Shown here one piece after another: positions 1 to 8,720 of a stretch of DNA of 64,000 bases. The stretch lies in contig NZ_JAMTCF010000016.1 of the NCBI RefSeq assembly GCF_024171695.1, positions 165,257-229,256 of the forward strand. Direction: 5' to 3'. The notes beneath the pieces are model-generated. The model made no database searches, was not told the DNA's origin, and saw only the letters and a list, made by a program, of their open reading frames with translations. The position numbers were made by a program, and so were the translations under genes. This stretch comes from Actinosynnema pretiosum. GTDB taxonomy: Bacteria; Actinomycetota; Actinomycetes; Mycobacteriales; Pseudonocardiaceae. Every line of letters begins with the position of its first letter. The first letter of the stretch is position 1.

Positions 1-700
1 TGATGACCACCCGTGCGCATAGGGCCTCGATGTCGGCCGGGTAGTGGCTGGTGAGCAGGACCGTCGTGCCGTCCCGGCGGTTGTGGTCGGCGATGAAGGA
101 CCGAAGCCGTCGCTGGGTGGCCGCGTCCAGGCCGAGAGTGGGTTCGTCGAGGAACAGCATGCGCGGCCGGTGCAGCAGCGATCCGGCGAGCTCCACCTTC
201 ATCCGCTCGCCGAGCGAGAGGTTACGGACCGGCCGTCGGAGAAGGTCGCCGATGTCGAGGAGGTCGACCAACTCGTCCTTGGTCCGGCGGAATCGCGCGT
301 CGGGGATCTGGTAGATCGCCTGGCTGAGCTCGAAGGACTCGATCGCGGGCAGGTCCCACTGGAGCTGGTTGCGGCCGCCCATCAGCAAGGCGATCCCGGA
401 CAGGAAGGCGCGCTCCCGGTGGGACGGGACGTGTCCGAGGACGTGGACGCTGCCGCCGGTCGGGTGGAGCAGCCCGGAGAGCGCCTTGAGCGTCGTGGTC
501 TTGCCCGCGCCGTTGGAACCGAGGAAGCCCACCACCTCGCCGTCACCGATCTCGAAGGAGGCGCCGCGTACCGCCGCGACGGTGCGCGTCCGCCTGACGA
601 ACAGGCTGCGCGCTGCGGCGGCCAGCCCTGCCTCCCGCTCCGGCACGCGGAACGTCACCTCCAGACCGTCCACCCGCACCGCCGGTGACGCGTCGCTCAC
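1..700 (-). CDS. ABC transporter ATP-binding protein (partial, C-terminus beyond window)
   Basis: Cytoplasmic ATPase subunit of an ABC-2 type exporter. The translation from the GTG at 700 shows a Walker A (GSNGAGKTT), a Q-loop region, a signature LSLGERMKVELA and a Walker B RMLFLDEPTLGLD followed by the H-loop region (LLTSHY). About 233 residues are present; the frame is open at the window edge, so the C-terminus and any permease partner lie outside. A GAGGGGG ribosome-binding site precedes the GTG. The family is large and includes antibiotic and viologen-type exporters. Its position beside the cluster makes product export or resistance plausible, but the substrate cannot be read from this subunit. 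Confidence 0.9.
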   Translation of the reverse strand, partial: MSDASPAVRVDGLEVTFRVPEREAGLAAAARSLFVRRTRTVAAVRGASFEIGDGEVVGFLGSNGAGKTTTLKALSGLLHPTGGSVHVLGHVPSHRERAFLSGIALLMGGRNQLQWDLPAIESFELSQAIYQIPDARFRRTKDELVDLLDIGDLLRRPVRNLSLGERMKVELAGSLLHRPRMLFLDEPTLGLDAATQRRLRSFIADHNRRDGTTVLLTSHYPADIEALCARVVI

Positions 701-939
701 GAGAACCCCCTCGTCGTGCCGCCGACGGCGACCGGCGCGGTCGGCTGCTGCGGAATGGTCCCGTGCCCGGCACGGGCGCGCACGTCCCCTCTTCGCGGGG
801 CACGCCCGGTCGCCGTCGCTGGCAGGGTCCCACCGCGCTCGCGGTGTCGCAGCTATTGGGGACGGGTCGGCGCCACGGGGGGCGACCCACGATGGGGCCA
901 ACCCGGTGTCCCGGTCGGGGTGTCCACTGGAGGCTTCAG

Positions 940-1215
940 GTGTCGGTGCCCGAGCGCGACGACTGTCCCGCAGACGACCCCCCGGTGGCGCGGGCGGTCG
1001 GCATCATCGGAGAGGTGCTCGGCCTCGGCGAGGTGCCGGGGGACACGCCGATCTTCCGGCTCGGCGCCACCTCGATCCACGCGGCGCGGATCTGCGCGAA
1101 GCTGGCAGAGGTGGCTGGCGAACCGATGCCGCTGTCCGAGTTCTTCCGCGACCCCACGGCAGGCGGCGTGACGGCCTGGCTGGCCGGGCGGTCGCGGGGA
1201 CGCGCCGAGGCCTGA
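940..1215 (+). CDS. stand-alone peptidyl/acyl carrier protein
   Basis: A 91-residue free-standing carrier protein. The phosphopantetheine attachment motif is LGATSIHA with Ser45, in the usual place at the start of helix 2, and the surrounding helices (IIGEVLGLGEVPGDTPIF; ARICAKLAEVAG) fit the PP-binding fold. I chose the GTG at 940 because TGGAGG lies 8 bases upstream; the frame stays open further upstream but looks non-coding. It is transcribed away from the ABC gene and towards the thioesterase-like gene. With the adenylating ligase at 13.4 kb and the PCP-condensation protein at 27.1 kb it likely forms a discrete, modular-free NRPS system in which amino acids are tethered for oxidation or coupling. 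The loading partner is inferred. Confidence 0.85.
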   Translation: MSVPERDDCPADDPPVARAVGIIGEVLGLGEVPGDTPIFRLGATSIHAARICAKLAEVAGEPMPLSEFFRDPTAGGVTAWLAGRSRGRAEA

Positions 1216-1219
1216 CCGG

Positions 1220-2044
1220 TCACCACGGCGCGCCGAGCAGGTCGAGCACGAGGTCGCTGACCTGGGGGCTGTCCATGAGGTCACCGTGGTCGACGGCCAA
1301 CCGGGTGGCGGGCCGCCCATGCTCGGTCCCCCGGGTGTCGTGGTCGCGGCACAGGATGCGGTGGACGGGACCGTAGGTGACCTCCACCGGGGCACGGCTC
1401 GCGCACATCAGGTACCGGGTGAACATCGAGAACCGCTCGGCCATGTACTCGCCGAACTGCGCGGGCGTGCCCTCCTCCCGCATGGCGCGCAGCACCAGCG
1501 GCCGGTAGGTCTCGCGCATCAGTCGGAGCACGGGTTCGAGGTCACCCCCGTCCCGCGGCAGACCCTTCCGCCGCGAGGCCAGCACGTCGTGGAAAGACCT
1601 GATCGCCCCGGTCACGACGGACTCGTCGAGGCTCGTGTTGAGCCCGCGGACGATCGTGTCGAACTGGACAAAGGCGACGTCCTCGTCGACCACCTCGGCG
1701 TCGAACACCGCGACGACAGGGGTCGCCAGCTCTGCCGCGTGCAGGCCTTCCGCCACCTGGCAGGCCAGCCCGGCGCCGCCGCAGCGCCCCAGCACCGCCA
1801 TCACGTCGTAGCCGGAGTCGCCCAACTCGTCCAGCACGAGGCGGACGTACTCGTCGGGGTGCGCGCGGTCGGGCGGTACCTGGTCCACCAGGGATACGTC
1901 ACACTCCAGGAACGACACGCTCTCGTCGGGGAACGCCGCCGCCATCTCCGGGAAGCTCGTGACCGAACGCCGCTCGGTGAAATCGACCCCGAGGACGATC
2001 CGGCCGCCGGTACCGCGCCGCAGCGTTCTCAGCCGACCGGACAT
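1220..2044 (-). CDS. thioesterase-like alpha/beta protein with cysteine elbow (paralogue 1)
   Basis: A 274-residue protein related to the one at 26.2 kb (shared GVDFTE, SFPE, RPDEY-like and RCGGAGLAC blocks). The pattern suggests a type I/II thioesterase-type alpha/beta hydrolase: a nucleophile-elbow-like AVLGRCGGAG with Cys88 where Ser is normal, a strand-end acidic segment (AVFDAEVVDED), and a C-terminal VDHGDLMDSP with His253 where thioesterases keep the catalytic His. It would then act on carrier-bound intermediates by hydrolysis, proofreading or transacylation. The gene is convergent with the carrier gene, leaving 4 bases between the stops. The assignment rests on motif order; I do not recognise a characterised close homologue. 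Confidence 0.6.
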   Translation of the reverse strand: MSGRLRTLRRGTGGRIVLGVDFTERRSVTSFPEMAAAFPDESVSFLECDVSLVDQVPPDRAHPDEYVRLVLDELGDSGYDVMAVLGRCGGAGLACQVAEGLHAAELATPVVAVFDAEVVDEDVAFVQFDTIVRGLNTSLDESVVTGAIRSFHDVLASRRKGLPRDGGDLEPVLRLMRETYRPLVLRAMREEGTPAQFGEYMAERFSMFTRYLMCASRAPVEVTYGPVHRILCRDHDTRGTEHGRPATRLAVDHGDLMDSPQVSDLVLDLLGAPW

Positions 2045-2521
2045 GTGCAGGCCCTCCTCCGCGAACCGTCGTCAGCGGAGTGTCGGACGCCGAGCGCCCG
2101 ATCCGCACGCCCCCCGAAATAGGGGCAACCCGTCGTCGTCCCCGAAAACGGGTACGGCGACGGGGACCGACCACCGGCCCGGTCCCGCCCGCGCCCCGCC
2201 GACCCCGCTCCCAGCGCTGCGGGGGAGCGGCCGCGCGCGGCCAGCCAGCCGCACGGGCCGCGTCCAGGGCGGTGCGCGACCTCTTCGTGACGGCTTCGTG
2301 ACCGCTGGCGCAGGACGTTGACCAACCCGCCGCGAACGGGCGATCACACGCGCTCCCGGTGCCCAGGACGCACCGCCCCTACCTGGGGCGGAGCGCGCCG
2401 TCGCCGCCGGATGAGCGGGTAGGTCATTGCGCTAGGCTGCTCCGTCACAAGGGTCGTGGCAGGCAGGGAGTCGCCACCGTGCCCGTGCGCATCCGGTTCG
2501 AGTTGATGAGGTGGCGAGCGC
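2045..2521. other. 477-base divergent intergenic region
   Basis: No convincing gene. It separates the minus-strand thioesterase-like gene from valS and must carry promoters for both. A possible plus-strand -10 hexamer TAGGCT lies at 2433-2438, the same hexamer as in front of the glycosyltransferase operon at 5155. I looked for a T-box leader (specifier hairpin and AGGGTGG-type antiterminator box) before valS and did not find one. Confidence 0.4.
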
Positions 2522-5071
2522 GTGTCTGAGTTCACGCCGAACGTTCCAGAGCGGCCGTTCTTGGATGGTCTGGAGCTCAAGTGGGCAGCTCGGTGGGAGG
2601 AGTCGGGGGTATACCGGTTCAACGCTCCCGGTGACCGCTCCGCCGTCTTCTCGATCGACACGCCGCCGCCGACCGTCAGCGGCTCGCTGCACGTGGGCCA
2701 CGTGTTCTCCTACACGCACACCGATGTCGTCGCGCGCTTCCAGCGGATGCGGGGCAAGCACGTCTTCTACCCGATGGGGTGGGACGACAACGGGCTGCCG
2801 ACCGAGCGACGGGTGCAGAACCACTTCGGCGTGCGGTGCGACCCGTCGCTGCCCTACGATCTCGACTGCACCTACCCGGAGCCGCTGAAGAAGAAGGGTG
2901 AGCGCCCGCTCGTCAACCTGTCCCGGCGCAACTTCGTCGAGCTGTGCGAGAAGTTGACCGAGGTGGACGAGCTCGCGTTTGAGGAGCTGTGGCGCAGGCT
3001 GGGCCTGTCGGTCGACTGGTCGATGACGTACATGACGATCAGCCGGCGCGTCCAGCGGCTTTCCCAGCTCGCGTTCCTCCGCCTGGTGCGGGACGGTGAG
3101 GCTTACCAGGCCGAGGCGCCGACGCTGTGGGATGTCGGTTTCCAGACCGCAGTCGCGCAGGCCGAGCTGGAGGACCGGGAGCACCCCGGCGCGTGGCACC
3201 GGATCTCGTTCCACGCCCCCGGCGGCGAGAAGGTCTTCATCGAGACGACCCGGCCGGAGCTGCTGCCAGCGTGCGTCGCGCTGGTCGCGCACCCCGACGA
3301 CGAGCGCTACCAGGAGCTGTTCGGCTCCACCGTGACCTCCCCGGTGTTCGGGGTGTCCGTGCCCGTGCTGCCCCACCCTGCGGCTGAGCAGGACCGGGGC
3401 GCCGGCATCGCGATGTGCTGCACGTTCGGCGACACGACCGACGTGCAGTGGTGGCGCGAGCTGAAGCTGCCCACCTGCACCATCATCGGCCGGGACGGGC
3501 GGATCCTGCCGGAAGCCCCGGCTGGCCTCGACAGCGCCGAGGGCCGCGAGGCGTACGCCGCGCTGGCCGGTGCGACCGTGCACACCGCCCGCGAGCGCGT
3601 GGTGGCGATGCTGCGCGAGTCCGGCGACCTGGACGGCGAGCCGCGCAAGGTGGTGCGGCCGGTCAAGTTCTACGAGAAGGGCGACAAGCCGCTGGAGATC
3701 GTGTCCAGCCGGCAGTGGTTCATCCGGTCCCTCTCGCACCAGGACGCCCTGCTCGAACGCGGTGCAGAGCTGGAGTGGCACCCCACTTACATGAAGGCCC
3801 GCTACGACGACTGGGTGCGCGGCCTCAACAGCGACTGGCTGATCAGCCGCCAGCGGTTCTTCGGCGTCCCGTTCCCGGTGTGGTACCCGCTGGACGACGA
3901 GGGTGAGCCGGTCTACTCCGAGCCCATCATCCCCGACGAGGAGTCGTTGCCGGTCGACCCCTCCTCGGCCACCCCACCTGGGTACGACGATGAGCAGCGC
4001 GGTCGCCCAGGTGGCTTCGTCGGCGACCCGGACGTGATGGACACGTGGGCGACGTCATCGCTCACCCCGCTGATTGTCTGCGGCTGGGAATCTGACCCCG
4101 AGCTGTTCGCGCAGACCTTCCCCATGGACCTGCGCCCCCAGGGCCACGACATCATCCGGACCTGGCTGTTCGCCACGGTGTTGCGCTCGTACCTGTCCGA
4201 GGGCGCGGTGCCGTGGCGGCACGCCGCGCTGTCCGGGTGGATCCTGGACCCGGACCGCAAGAAGATGAGCAAGTCCAAGGGGAACGTCGTCACCCCGATG
4301 CACCTGCTGGAGCAGTTCAGCGCCGACGCGGTGCGGTACTGGGCGGCCAGCGGCCGGCCGGGCACGGACACGGCGTTCGACGAAGGGCAGATGAAGATCG
4401 GCCGCAGGCTGGCTACCAAGCTGCTCAACGCGAGCAAGTTCGTGCTCAGCATCCCGGAGCCGGCGGCGGGCGCGGAGGTGACCGAACCGCTCGACCGCGC
4501 GGTGTTCGACCTGCTCGACGACGTGGTCGCCCAGGCCACGGCGGCGCTGGAGGCGTTCGAGTACACCACCGCGCTGGAGGTCACGGAGCGCTTCTTCTGG
4601 CTGTTCTGCGACGACTACCTCGAATTGGTCAAGCCCCGCGCCTACGCCGACATCGGCGGCGACGCGGGTCACGAGTCCGCGCGGCTCGCGCTGCGCACCG
4701 CGCTGTCGACGCTGCTGCGGCTGTTCGCCCCGTTCGTCCCATACGCCACCGAGGAAGCCTGGTCCTGGTGGCACACCGGGTCCGTGCACGCCGAGTCCTG
4801 GCCCACCACGGCTGGTGGCGACGCCGCGCCGTCGGTGGAGCTGGTGACCTTGGCGACCACGGCGATCAGCGCGGTGCGCAAGGCCAAGAGCGACGCAAAG
4901 CAGTCGATGCGGGCGTCTGTGGAGAAGGTCCGCGTGCTCGGCCCCCGCGATCAGCTCGACCGGATCGAGCTGATCGCCGACGACATCCGCGCGGCGGGCC
5001 ACGTCGACGTGATCGAGTTCGAAGCCACGACCGAGCCGCTCCGCTTCGAGGTGACCCTGCCTGAATCGTGA
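2522..5071 (+). CDS. valS: valyl-tRNA synthetase, probable self-resistance copy
   Basis: Class I aminoacyl-tRNA synthetase that charges tRNA-Val. The 849-residue protein has the HIGH-type motif HVGH (about residues 57-60), the ValRS-typical WDDNGLPTERRVQ block, an editing (CP1) region with the ETTRPELLPACVALVAHP segment, a Rossmann segment PQGHDIIRTW, and KMSKS (about residues 581-585) followed by an anticodon-binding helical domain. It is full length for the short actinobacterial ValRS type and shows no break. It lies between a cluster thioesterase gene and the glycosyltransferase operon and is closed by a strong terminator. A housekeeping enzyme is not expected inside such a cluster, so I infer a resistant duplicate that protects the producer from a valine-mimicking product; a sole housekeeping copy or a tRNA-dependent biosynthetic role are alternatives. 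Confidence 0.93.
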   Translation: MSEFTPNVPERPFLDGLELKWAARWEESGVYRFNAPGDRSAVFSIDTPPPTVSGSLHVGHVFSYTHTDVVARFQRMRGKHVFYPMGWDDNGLPTERRVQNHFGVRCDPSLPYDLDCTYPEPLKKKGERPLVNLSRRNFVELCEKLTEVDELAFEELWRRLGLSVDWSMTYMTISRRVQRLSQLAFLRLVRDGEAYQAEAPTLWDVGFQTAVAQAELEDREHPGAWHRISFHAPGGEKVFIETTRPELLPACVALVAHPDDERYQELFGSTVTSPVFGVSVPVLPHPAAEQDRGAGIAMCCTFGDTTDVQWWRELKLPTCTIIGRDGRILPEAPAGLDSAEGREAYAALAGATVHTARERVVAMLRESGDLDGEPRKVVRPVKFYEKGDKPLEIVSSRQWFIRSLSHQDALLERGAELEWHPTYMKARYDDWVRGLNSDWLISRQRFFGVPFPVWYPLDDEGEPVYSEPIIPDEESLPVDPSSATPPGYDDEQRGRPGGFVGDPDVMDTWATSSLTPLIVCGWESDPELFAQTFPMDLRPQGHDIIRTWLFATVLRSYLSEGAVPWRHAALSGWILDPDRKKMSKSKGNVVTPMHLLEQFSADAVRYWAASGRPGTDTAFDEGQMKIGRRLATKLLNASKFVLSIPEPAAGAEVTEPLDRAVFDLLDDVVAQATAALEAFEYTTALEVTERFFWLFCDDYLELVKPRAYADIGGDAGHESARLALRTALSTLLRLFAPFVPYATEEAWSWWHTGSVHAESWPTTAGGDAAPSVELVTLATTAISAVRKAKSDAKQSMRASVEKVRVLGPRDQLDRIELIADDIRAAGHVDVIEFEATTEPLRFEVTLPES

Positions 5072-5086
5072 CCGACGGAATTGACG

Positions 5087-5119
5087 ACGCCTGTCCCGTT
5101 ATCACGGGACAGGCGTTTT
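5087..5119 (+). terminator. intrinsic terminator after valS
   Basis: A 13-bp perfect stem (ACGCCTGTCCCGT / ACGGGACAGGCGT) with a TATC loop is followed by TTTT. It ends the valS transcript and insulates it from the downstream operon. Confidence 0.9.
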
Positions 5120-5154
5120 CCGGTTTTGTGGTGGATCCGGTACAAGTGATCTCC

Positions 5155-5169
5155 TAGGCTCAGCCGATG
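5155..5169 (+). promoter_or_regulatory. possible promoter giving a leaderless glycosyltransferase mRNA
   Basis: TAGGCT at 5155-5160 sits 8 bases before the GTG at 5169, where no Shine-Dalgarno sequence is present. That spacing would place the transcription start on or next to the start codon, as in leaderless actinobacterial mRNAs. No clear -35 is visible. Confidence 0.35.
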
Positions 5170-6425
5170 TGGGCTACTCGCGGAATTCAGCCGATCCTGG
5201 TCCTCGGCTGCGGATTTTGTGCACCACGCAGCCCGCACCGAGTCACTTCCACCCCGTGGTGCCATTGTTGAGAGAATTGACCGGGCGCGGGCACGAAGTG
5301 GTTGTCGCCTCGGCCAGTTCGTTCGCCGGTGCGATCGCCTCAGCCGGTTTTCGCCCGCACGCCGTCGGACTCGATTTCCGGGTGGGCGAGGAAGCACGCC
5401 TGGTTCCCGACCTGGCCGCGGCCAGGGAACGGCGGGACGACGCTTTTCCCTACACCCGGCGCGTGCTTGTCGAGACGCTGGGAGCGGCGGCCGTCGCCGA
5501 CGTGCTCGCCCTTGCCTCGTCGTGGCGGCCGGACGTCGTGCTCCGTGACCCGGTCGAGTTCGCCAGCCTGGCCGTCGCCGAGGCGCTCGGGCTGCCGCAC
5601 GCCACGGGGCGCGAGAACCGCTTCCTATCGTCGGCGGCGTGGGCGGCTGAGCTGGGGGACTCGCTCCAGCACCTCGGGCAGCGGGCCGGGATCGACGACC
5701 TGGGGGTGCACCGGCTCTACCGGTACCTGGGGCTCGCGCCGGTGTCGCCGCGCTTCGCCCTGGTCCGCACTGGACGCCCGCCCGCGCGGGAGTTCGGCAC
5801 GCACGTGCACCCCACCACGCGGTTCACCCGGCCGGAGTCGCCGGACGCGCACGCCGGTCCCGGCCGCGCGAGCGGCGGAGGTTCGCCGCGGGTGCTCGCC
5901 AGCTTCGGCACGGTGTTCGTGACGCCGGACTTGGTGGACGCGTTGCTGGGCGCTGCTGAGCGGAACGATTGGCAGGTGCTCGTCACGGAGGTCGCGCCTG
6001 ACCGCTCCGTGCCGCGGAACGTCCGCTTCATCGGGTATACCCCGCTGTCCCAAGTGCTCCCGTCGTGCGACGCGGTGCTCACCCTCGGCGGTCTGGGAAC
6101 CGTGATGGCCGCGCTGACCCACGGACTCCCGGTGGTGGTGGCCCCAGTCAACGCGGACCAGCCCGTCAATGCGGCCAGGTGCGAAGCCCTCGGCGTCGGG
6201 GTGCGGGTCTCACCGTCGACGACGGCTGCTGTGTTGGCGGACGCCGTCAACGCGGTCCTGACGAACCCGTCGTTCGCCGCGCGGGCTCGTGCCGAGCGGG
6301 CCGAGATGGAGAAACTGCCCGGCGCCAGCGCGGCCGCGACGTTGGTGGAGACCGTCGCGAGGACGCGTCGGCCGGTGCCGGGCGCAGCTTCCGACCTGGT
6401 GACTGGAGAACGCGATGCCTGCTGA
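5169..6425 (+). CDS. GT1-family (GT-B) glycosyltransferase
   Basis: A 418-residue sugar transferase of the antibiotic macroside/UGT-like GT-B fold. The N-terminal half has the acceptor-side signature (TTQPAPSHFHPVVPLLREL, GHEVVVAS); the C-terminal half has the nucleotide-sugar motif GGLGTVMAALTHGLPVVV followed by DQPVNA. It is the first gene of the plus-strand cluster operon and overlaps the P450 gene by 11 bases. It probably glycosylates the product or an intermediate. No sugar-nucleotide synthesis genes occur in the window, so a common housekeeping donor is likely. The GTG start is chosen from the promoter spacing; an internal start nearer the LRILCTT strand is possible. Confidence 0.88.
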   Translation: MGYSRNSADPGPRLRILCTTQPAPSHFHPVVPLLRELTGRGHEVVVASASSFAGAIASAGFRPHAVGLDFRVGEEARLVPDLAAARERRDDAFPYTRRVLVETLGAAAVADVLALASSWRPDVVLRDPVEFASLAVAEALGLPHATGRENRFLSSAAWAAELGDSLQHLGQRAGIDDLGVHRLYRYLGLAPVSPRFALVRTGRPPAREFGTHVHPTTRFTRPESPDAHAGPGRASGGGSPRVLASFGTVFVTPDLVDALLGAAERNDWQVLVTEVAPDRSVPRNVRFIGYTPLSQVLPSCDAVLTLGGLGTVMAALTHGLPVVVAPVNADQPVNAARCEALGVGVRVSPSTTAAVLADAVNAVLTNPSFAARARAERAEMEKLPGASAAATLVETVARTRRPVPGAASDLVTGERDAC

Positions 6426-7701
6426 ACGTACGCTCTGGCCCTCGGCTTTCGACCCGCCGCGTTCGGACGCCTTCGCGCGGCTGTTCCTCAGCACGGGCTT
6501 CGTAGAGGACCCGTACCCGCTGTACGAGTCGCTGCGCGACAGCGGCGCCGTCGTGCGGGTCGACCGGCGCACATGGGTGCTGACGGGGTACGAGGACGGT
6601 GCGCGGGTGCTGCGCGACCCGCGCTTCGTCAACGACGTCGAAGCGGTCGCCGTTGCCAAGGGTGGCCCGGACTGGGCGGCGCACCCCGCGATCGTGATGC
6701 TGACCAAGATGCTGCTGATGGCCAACCAGCCCCGGCACGCACGGTTGCGCCAGAGGGTGAACTGGTCCTTCGCCGCCAACCGGGTCACCGCGCTGTCACC
6801 GGTGGTCGACACGGCCGTCGACGCCCTCCTGACCGACCTCCTAGAGGTGGGCGAGGCGGATTTCGTCACCGATTTCGCGGATGTCCTGCCGATGCGCGTC
6901 ATCCACCACCTGCTCGGCATCGACGAGCACGCCGGCATGGACCTGCGCGAGCCCACCCGCACCTTCAACACGCTGTTCGAGCGCGGCGTGACGGCGGACC
7001 AGCTGCGTGCCGCGGACCTGGCGGTCTGTGCGATCACCGACTACGTGACCGACCTCCTGGCGGAGAAGCGACGGCGTCCCGGCCCGGACCTCGCCTCGGA
7101 CCTGGTGCGGGCGGCCGACTCCGGCGAGCTGGCGGATGAGGAGCTGGTCCCGCTCGTCTTCCAGATCTACAACGCCAGCTACCAGACGACGATGAGCCTG
7201 CTCGGCAACGGGCTGCACCTGCTGCTGCGACACCCCTGGCAGTTTCGCCGGCTCCGCCGCGACCCGTCGCTGGCGGCGTCCGCCGTCGCGGAGTTCCTCC
7301 GCTACGACCCGCCCGTCCAGAGCACCGGTCGGCATGCCGCAGTGGACCTTGACCTCGGTGGCGAGCGCATCAGCCGGGGCGACATCGCGGTCGTGGTTAT
7401 CGGGGCGGCCAACCGCGACCCGCGTCGCTACCCCGACCCGCACGGCCTGGACATCGGCCGCAGCGGCCCCGGCTCGCTGAGCTTCGGCTACGGGCCGCAC
7501 TACTGCCTAGGCGCGGCCATCGCCACCATGCAGGGGGTGGCCGCGTTCACCGCGCTGGCCCGCCACGACGTCCACGTCGAGCCCGCCGGGCGGCCGCTGC
7601 GGCTCGCTGGCTCGAACATGCGGGGCCTGGCCTCGCTGCCTGTGTCCGTTTCGCACCGGCTGGCTGGTGCGGGCCCGGTCCCGGTGGAGGACCGAGCATG
7701 A
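6415..7701 (+). CDS. cytochrome P450 (paralogue 1)
   Basis: A 428-residue soluble bacterial P450. It has the haem-ligand loop SFGYGPHYCLG, the K-helix EFLR and the following PPVQSTGRHA segment. The I-helix reads NASYQTT where most P450s have AG-x-(D/E)-TT, so the acidic proton-relay residue is Gln and the Gly is Ser. The second cluster P450 at 25 kb carries the same NASYQTT, so the two are paralogues with a shared specialised pocket. It overlaps the upstream glycosyltransferase gene and shares ATGA with the next gene, showing translational coupling. The role is oxidation of a carrier-bound or free intermediate; the substrate is unknown. Confidence 0.93.
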   Translation: MPAERTLWPSAFDPPRSDAFARLFLSTGFVEDPYPLYESLRDSGAVVRVDRRTWVLTGYEDGARVLRDPRFVNDVEAVAVAKGGPDWAAHPAIVMLTKMLLMANQPRHARLRQRVNWSFAANRVTALSPVVDTAVDALLTDLLEVGEADFVTDFADVLPMRVIHHLLGIDEHAGMDLREPTRTFNTLFERGVTADQLRAADLAVCAITDYVTDLLAEKRRRPGPDLASDLVRAADSGELADEELVPLVFQIYNASYQTTMSLLGNGLHLLLRHPWQFRRLRRDPSLAASAVAEFLRYDPPVQSTGRHAAVDLDLGGERISRGDIAVVVIGAANRDPRRYPDPHGLDIGRSGPGSLSFGYGPHYCLGAAIATMQGVAAFTALARHDVHVEPAGRPLRLAGSNMRGLASLPVSVSHRLAGAGPVPVEDRA

Positions 7702-8678
7702 CGCCGCGCTGCTCGGTGCTCGTGCCGACCTACTCCGCTGCGGCCCTCCTGCACGAGTGCCTCACCGCGCTGCTGACCGACCTCGGCGGGCGCCCGGACG
7801 TGGAGGTGGTGGTGTCCGACGACGGCTCCACCGACGACACGCCTGCGGTGCTCGAAGCCTTCGCACCGCACGTCAGGGTCGTGCGCAGCGCGGAGAACCT
7901 GGGGTTCGCCCAGGCCTGCAACGCGGCGGCCGCCGTGGCGCGGGGCGAACTCCTCCTGTTCTACAACAACGACCTCCTGCCGCAGGCCGGCTGGCTGGAC
8001 GAGCTGCTGCGGTACGCGCACGGCACGCCGGAGGCGGCCGTGATCGGCAGCAAGCTGCTCTTCCCAGACGGCCGCGTCCAGCACGCCGGTGTGGTCGTCT
8101 GCTCCGACGGCTACCCGCGACACGTCTACGCCGGGTTCCCGGCCGAGGCCGAGGTGACCAACCGTTCCGGCCCGGTCCGCATCGTCACCGGCGCCTGCCT
8201 GCTCACGCCCGCGTCGTGGTTCCGCGGGCTCGGCGGCTTCGACCACCGGTACCGCAACGGGTACGAGGACGTCGACTACTGCCTGCGCGCTGCCGAGGCC
8301 GGCGGGGAGGTCCACTACTGCCACCGCAGCGTGCTCACACACCTGGTCTCGGCCAGCCGGGAGCACCGGGTGGCCGAGTTCGCCGAGACGGAACGGGAGT
8401 TCGTGCGGCGTTGGGGCCAGCTGCCGGCCGACGACTTCGCTCGTTACGTCGACGACGGTTTGATACGGGTGAATTATGGTCGGACATTCCCGTTCGAACT
8501 GGACGTTGCCCCGGTGCTCGCTGCGGTGAAAAATTCCGGCGAGCAGAGCGCGAAAACCTTCGAACTACTCTCCCAGGAACTGCACGAGTTGAGGCGGGAT
8601 AATGTCCGGCTGCGGTTGAGGCTGGCCGAACTCGGTCACGCCGGACCGCAGCCGGAGCGCGCTGCGAACACATTCTAG
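7698..8678 (+). CDS. GT2-family glycosyltransferase
   Basis: A 326-residue GT-A fold transferase. The N-terminus has VLVPTYS and the DDGSTDDT nucleotide-binding loop; the metal-site motif reads NND (YNNDLLP) rather than DXD, as in rhamnosyltransferase-like GT2 proteins; the C-terminal third has GFDHRYRNGYEDVDYCLR, where the ED acts as the likely catalytic base. A charged, helical tail follows residue 280. The start ATG overlaps the P450 stop (ATGA). With the GT-B enzyme two gene positions upstream it implies two glycosyl transfers, or one transfer to a disaccharide. Confidence 0.88.
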   Translation: MTPRCSVLVPTYSAAALLHECLTALLTDLGGRPDVEVVVSDDGSTDDTPAVLEAFAPHVRVVRSAENLGFAQACNAAAAVARGELLLFYNNDLLPQAGWLDELLRYAHGTPEAAVIGSKLLFPDGRVQHAGVVVCSDGYPRHVYAGFPAEAEVTNRSGPVRIVTGACLLTPASWFRGLGGFDHRYRNGYEDVDYCLRAAEAGGEVHYCHRSVLTHLVSASREHRVAEFAETEREFVRRWGQLPADDFARYVDDGLIRVNYGRTFPFELDVAPVLAAVKNSGEQSAKTFELLSQELHELRRDNVRLRLRLAELGHAGPQPERAANTF

Positions 8679-8720
8679 CCGACTGAGCGGAAGACCGCGC
8701 GTAACGCGATCTGGGGACAG

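Noticed and set aside
2400..2521. Possible T-box riboswitch before valS
   Set aside because: No specifier-loop hairpin with a Val codon and no conserved T-box sequence could be found.
2432..3781. Long minus-strand open frame opposite valS (449 codons)
   Set aside because: It is the antisense mirror of a conserved ValRS gene; high GC makes such mirrors common. Composition (His, Arg, Gln-rich, no motif) is non-coding.
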